Source: an uncultured Lachnobacterium sp. (lineage in GTDB: Bacteria; Bacillota; Clostridia; Lachnospirales; Lachnospiraceae). From it: 64,000 nt of DNA. The DNA is taken from positions 62,001 to 126,000 of the forward strand of contig URDU01000002.1 of the NCBI GenBank assembly GCA_900546625.1. Direction: 5' to 3'. The notes beneath the pieces were generated by a model. That model was given only the letters and a program-made list of their open reading frames with translations. It was not told the origin of the DNA and made no database searches. The position numbers and the translations under genes are program-made. This document shows positions 62,694-64,000 of this stretch, piece after piece; within the stretch, counting starts at the first letter, position 1; each line of letters starts with the position of its first letter.

Positions 62694-64000
62694 ATGAAGA
62701 AGAAAAGTGTAAAACTGCTGGTAGCTTTAGTCTGTGCGCTTATGGCGTTGGGAATAGCAGGCTGTGGAAAAAAAGCATACAAGACATTCCCTGAAAAGTA
62801 CAAGCTTGTATCTGTGGATGTGGGTGGAATGACTGCTGACGAGGCAAAGAAAGCCATAAAGACTGCGGTAAGCAAGTATAAGATATCAGTGAAGCTTGAC
62901 GATGCATCATTTGATATGACAGCAGAGGATTTAGGGCTTAAGTATAATGACAAAGCAGATCTTCAGGAACTGATAAATGCGGCCAATAAGGATAAGGAGC
63001 CGGAAAAGCAGGTGAAGCTTTTTAAAATGGATAAGTCTGATGAGTTGGAGACTGCTCTTGTAGACTCTTATATCACTGCAAAAACACAGTCACAGTCTGA
63101 TGCAACGGCACAGAGTGATACGGATGCAGAGGCAAAGGATGACGAACAAAAGACGGCTGAGACAGATACACAGACCTTCGATATGAGATCAATTGTGCCA
63201 TATCGTGCTACAATAGCATACAACGCAGAGGCAGGACAGTTTGAAGGTGTTGATGGTGTATCAGGAGATGCGCCTGTGTATGACAATGCAGCTACAAATC
63301 TTACAAGTGCTGTAAAGGAACTGAAGGATAAGGTGGAGCTTACATCCACAACAGGATATGTTGATGGAGAAAAGGCTGTAGACAGCGATTTGGTAAAGAA
63401 CGCGTTAAAAGAAGCCAATGCATACCTTGATGTGACAGTGACATGTAATTTCACACCGGCAACAGGTGAAGCAGCTACAGAGACTGTAGGAAAGGACCAG
63501 ATAGCTCAGTGGCTTATAGTGGGCAACGACGGATTGTCAGTTTCTCTCGATGGTGAGAATATGGCTACATACTGTACAGATCTTGCCAAAAAGCATGATG
63601 TGTCTAAGAAAAAAACGGGTCAGTTTAAGACAACAGGTGGAAGTGTCATAAATGTGCCTGTTACATCATCAGGACAGACTGTAGATGGAAACAAGCTGTA
63701 TGAGTCGATTGCGGAGGCAATAAACAATAAAAAGTCTGCAACAGTGGAAGCAGTTTACAGCGAGGCAAAGGAAGAAGAAACAGGCGAGTATGTCACATAT
63801 GGTGGCAACTACTGCGAAGTGGATCTCACCAACCAGATGGTATATGTATACAAGAATGGAGAATTGGTAGTATCAAGTCAATGTGTTACAGGCTGTATTT
63901 CAAAGGGACACGGAACCCCGACAGGCGTATATTCTATCTTCTCAAGAGATAAGGACAGATATTTAAGGGGTGACGGATACAAGTCATGGGTTAATTTCTT
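62694..64000 (+). CDS. Lipoprotein L,D-transpeptidase (YkuD), truncated by the window edge
   Basis: At least 435 codons, running off the end. The signal peptide LLVALVCALMALGIAGCG ends in a lipobox (IAGC), so the protein is a membrane lipoprotein. Two repeats resembling the peptidoglycan-binding domain PG_binding_4 come next (VDVGGMTADEAKKAIKT and later DLVKNALKEANAYLDVTV...), with an acidic Ser/Thr/Ala-rich linker between them. The final segment starts the YkuD domain: YCEVDLTNQMVYVYKNGELVVSSQCVTG, then KGHGTPTGVYSIFSRDKDRYL. The catalytic Cys/His motif lies past the edge. It would form 3-3 cross-links in peptidoglycan. ATG after AAAGAGGACAAAG. Confidence 0.85.
   Translation, partial: MKKKSVKLLVALVCALMALGIAGCGKKAYKTFPEKYKLVSVDVGGMTADEAKKAIKTAVSKYKISVKLDDASFDMTAEDLGLKYNDKADLQELINAANKDKEPEKQVKLFKMDKSDELETALVDSYITAKTQSQSDATAQSDTDAEAKDDEQKTAETDTQTFDMRSIVPYRATIAYNAEAGQFEGVDGVSGDAPVYDNAATNLTSAVKELKDKVELTSTTGYVDGEKAVDSDLVKNALKEANAYLDVTVTCNFTPATGEAATETVGKDQIAQWLIVGNDGLSVSLDGENMATYCTDLAKKHDVSKKKTGQFKTTGGSVINVPVTSSGQTVDGNKLYESIAEAINNKKSATVEAVYSEAKEEETGEYVTYGGNYCEVDLTNQMVYVYKNGELVVSSQCVTGCISKGHGTPTGVYSIFSRDKDRYLRGDGYKSWVNF

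Overview
The window reads as a chromosomal segment of a low-to-moderate GC, spore-forming Firmicute, most likely a gut Lachnospiraceae close to Agathobacter/Roseburia. This is inferred from strong AGGAGG ribosome sites, spore dipicolinate synthase genes, a ferredoxin-type thioredoxin reductase, a domain-swapped GH3 beta-glucosidase, the TSCPD small protein and the CdaA/CdaR pair. No rRNA, CRISPR array, prophage or complete insertion sequence is visible. One tRNA (Glu, CTC) is present. Most of the window is ordinary housekeeping and metabolic DNA with a few small accessory islands.

Layout. 1-10 kb: end of a LysR regulator, a flavin thioredoxin-reductase-like protein, purA and a ThrE-type exporter on the minus strand, then metE with a LysR regulator downstream that shares an upstream sequence element with it, and a FucO-type lactaldehyde reductase. 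10-14.7 kb: accessory stretch with a TetR regulator, a HicAB toxin-antitoxin pair, a broken and an intact Rpn-like nuclease gene, a bicupin protein, and a DUF2975/XRE pair. 14.7-29 kb: COG2509 flavoprotein, a hairpin-rich repeat, an unusual enolase, DUF4173 membrane protein, an AAA-ATPase/nuclease fusion, a GH3 glucosidase, several small unknown genes, an ABC-F protein, a CmpB-type membrane protein and the tRNA. 29-36 kb (minus strand): HD-GYP protein, TPM-domain protein, zinc-ribbon membrane protein, and TrkH/TrkA potassium uptake.

36-43 kb: PHP phosphatase, lipase-like hydrolase, a cysteine-rich micro-protein, YfcE phosphodiesterase, aspartate kinase followed by dpaA/dpaB (aspartate pathway towards spore dipicolinate), then three palindromic non-coding elements around a TSCPD protein. 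43-52.7 kb: secA, a graveyard of gene fragments, a Phd/ParE-type toxin-antitoxin pair, uvrB and uvrA. 52.7-64 kb: mreB, comF with a YvyF-like zinc protein, two unknown membrane proteins, the diadenylate cyclase pair cdaA/cdaR, an HPr-like protein, three tandem family-2 glycosyltransferases and the start of a lipoprotein L,D-transpeptidase.

Functional links: c-di-AMP made by CdaA is known in Firmicutes to control potassium uptake of the TrkH/TrkA type encoded 20 kb away. MreB, CdaR, the glycosyltransferases and the L,D-transpeptidase all point to the cell envelope. The most unusual non-coding features are the palindromic elements (16194-16340, 41998-42275, 42348-42381, 42833-42955) and two short sequences each repeated upstream of two genes (metE/LysR and the AAA-ATPase/25222 gene).
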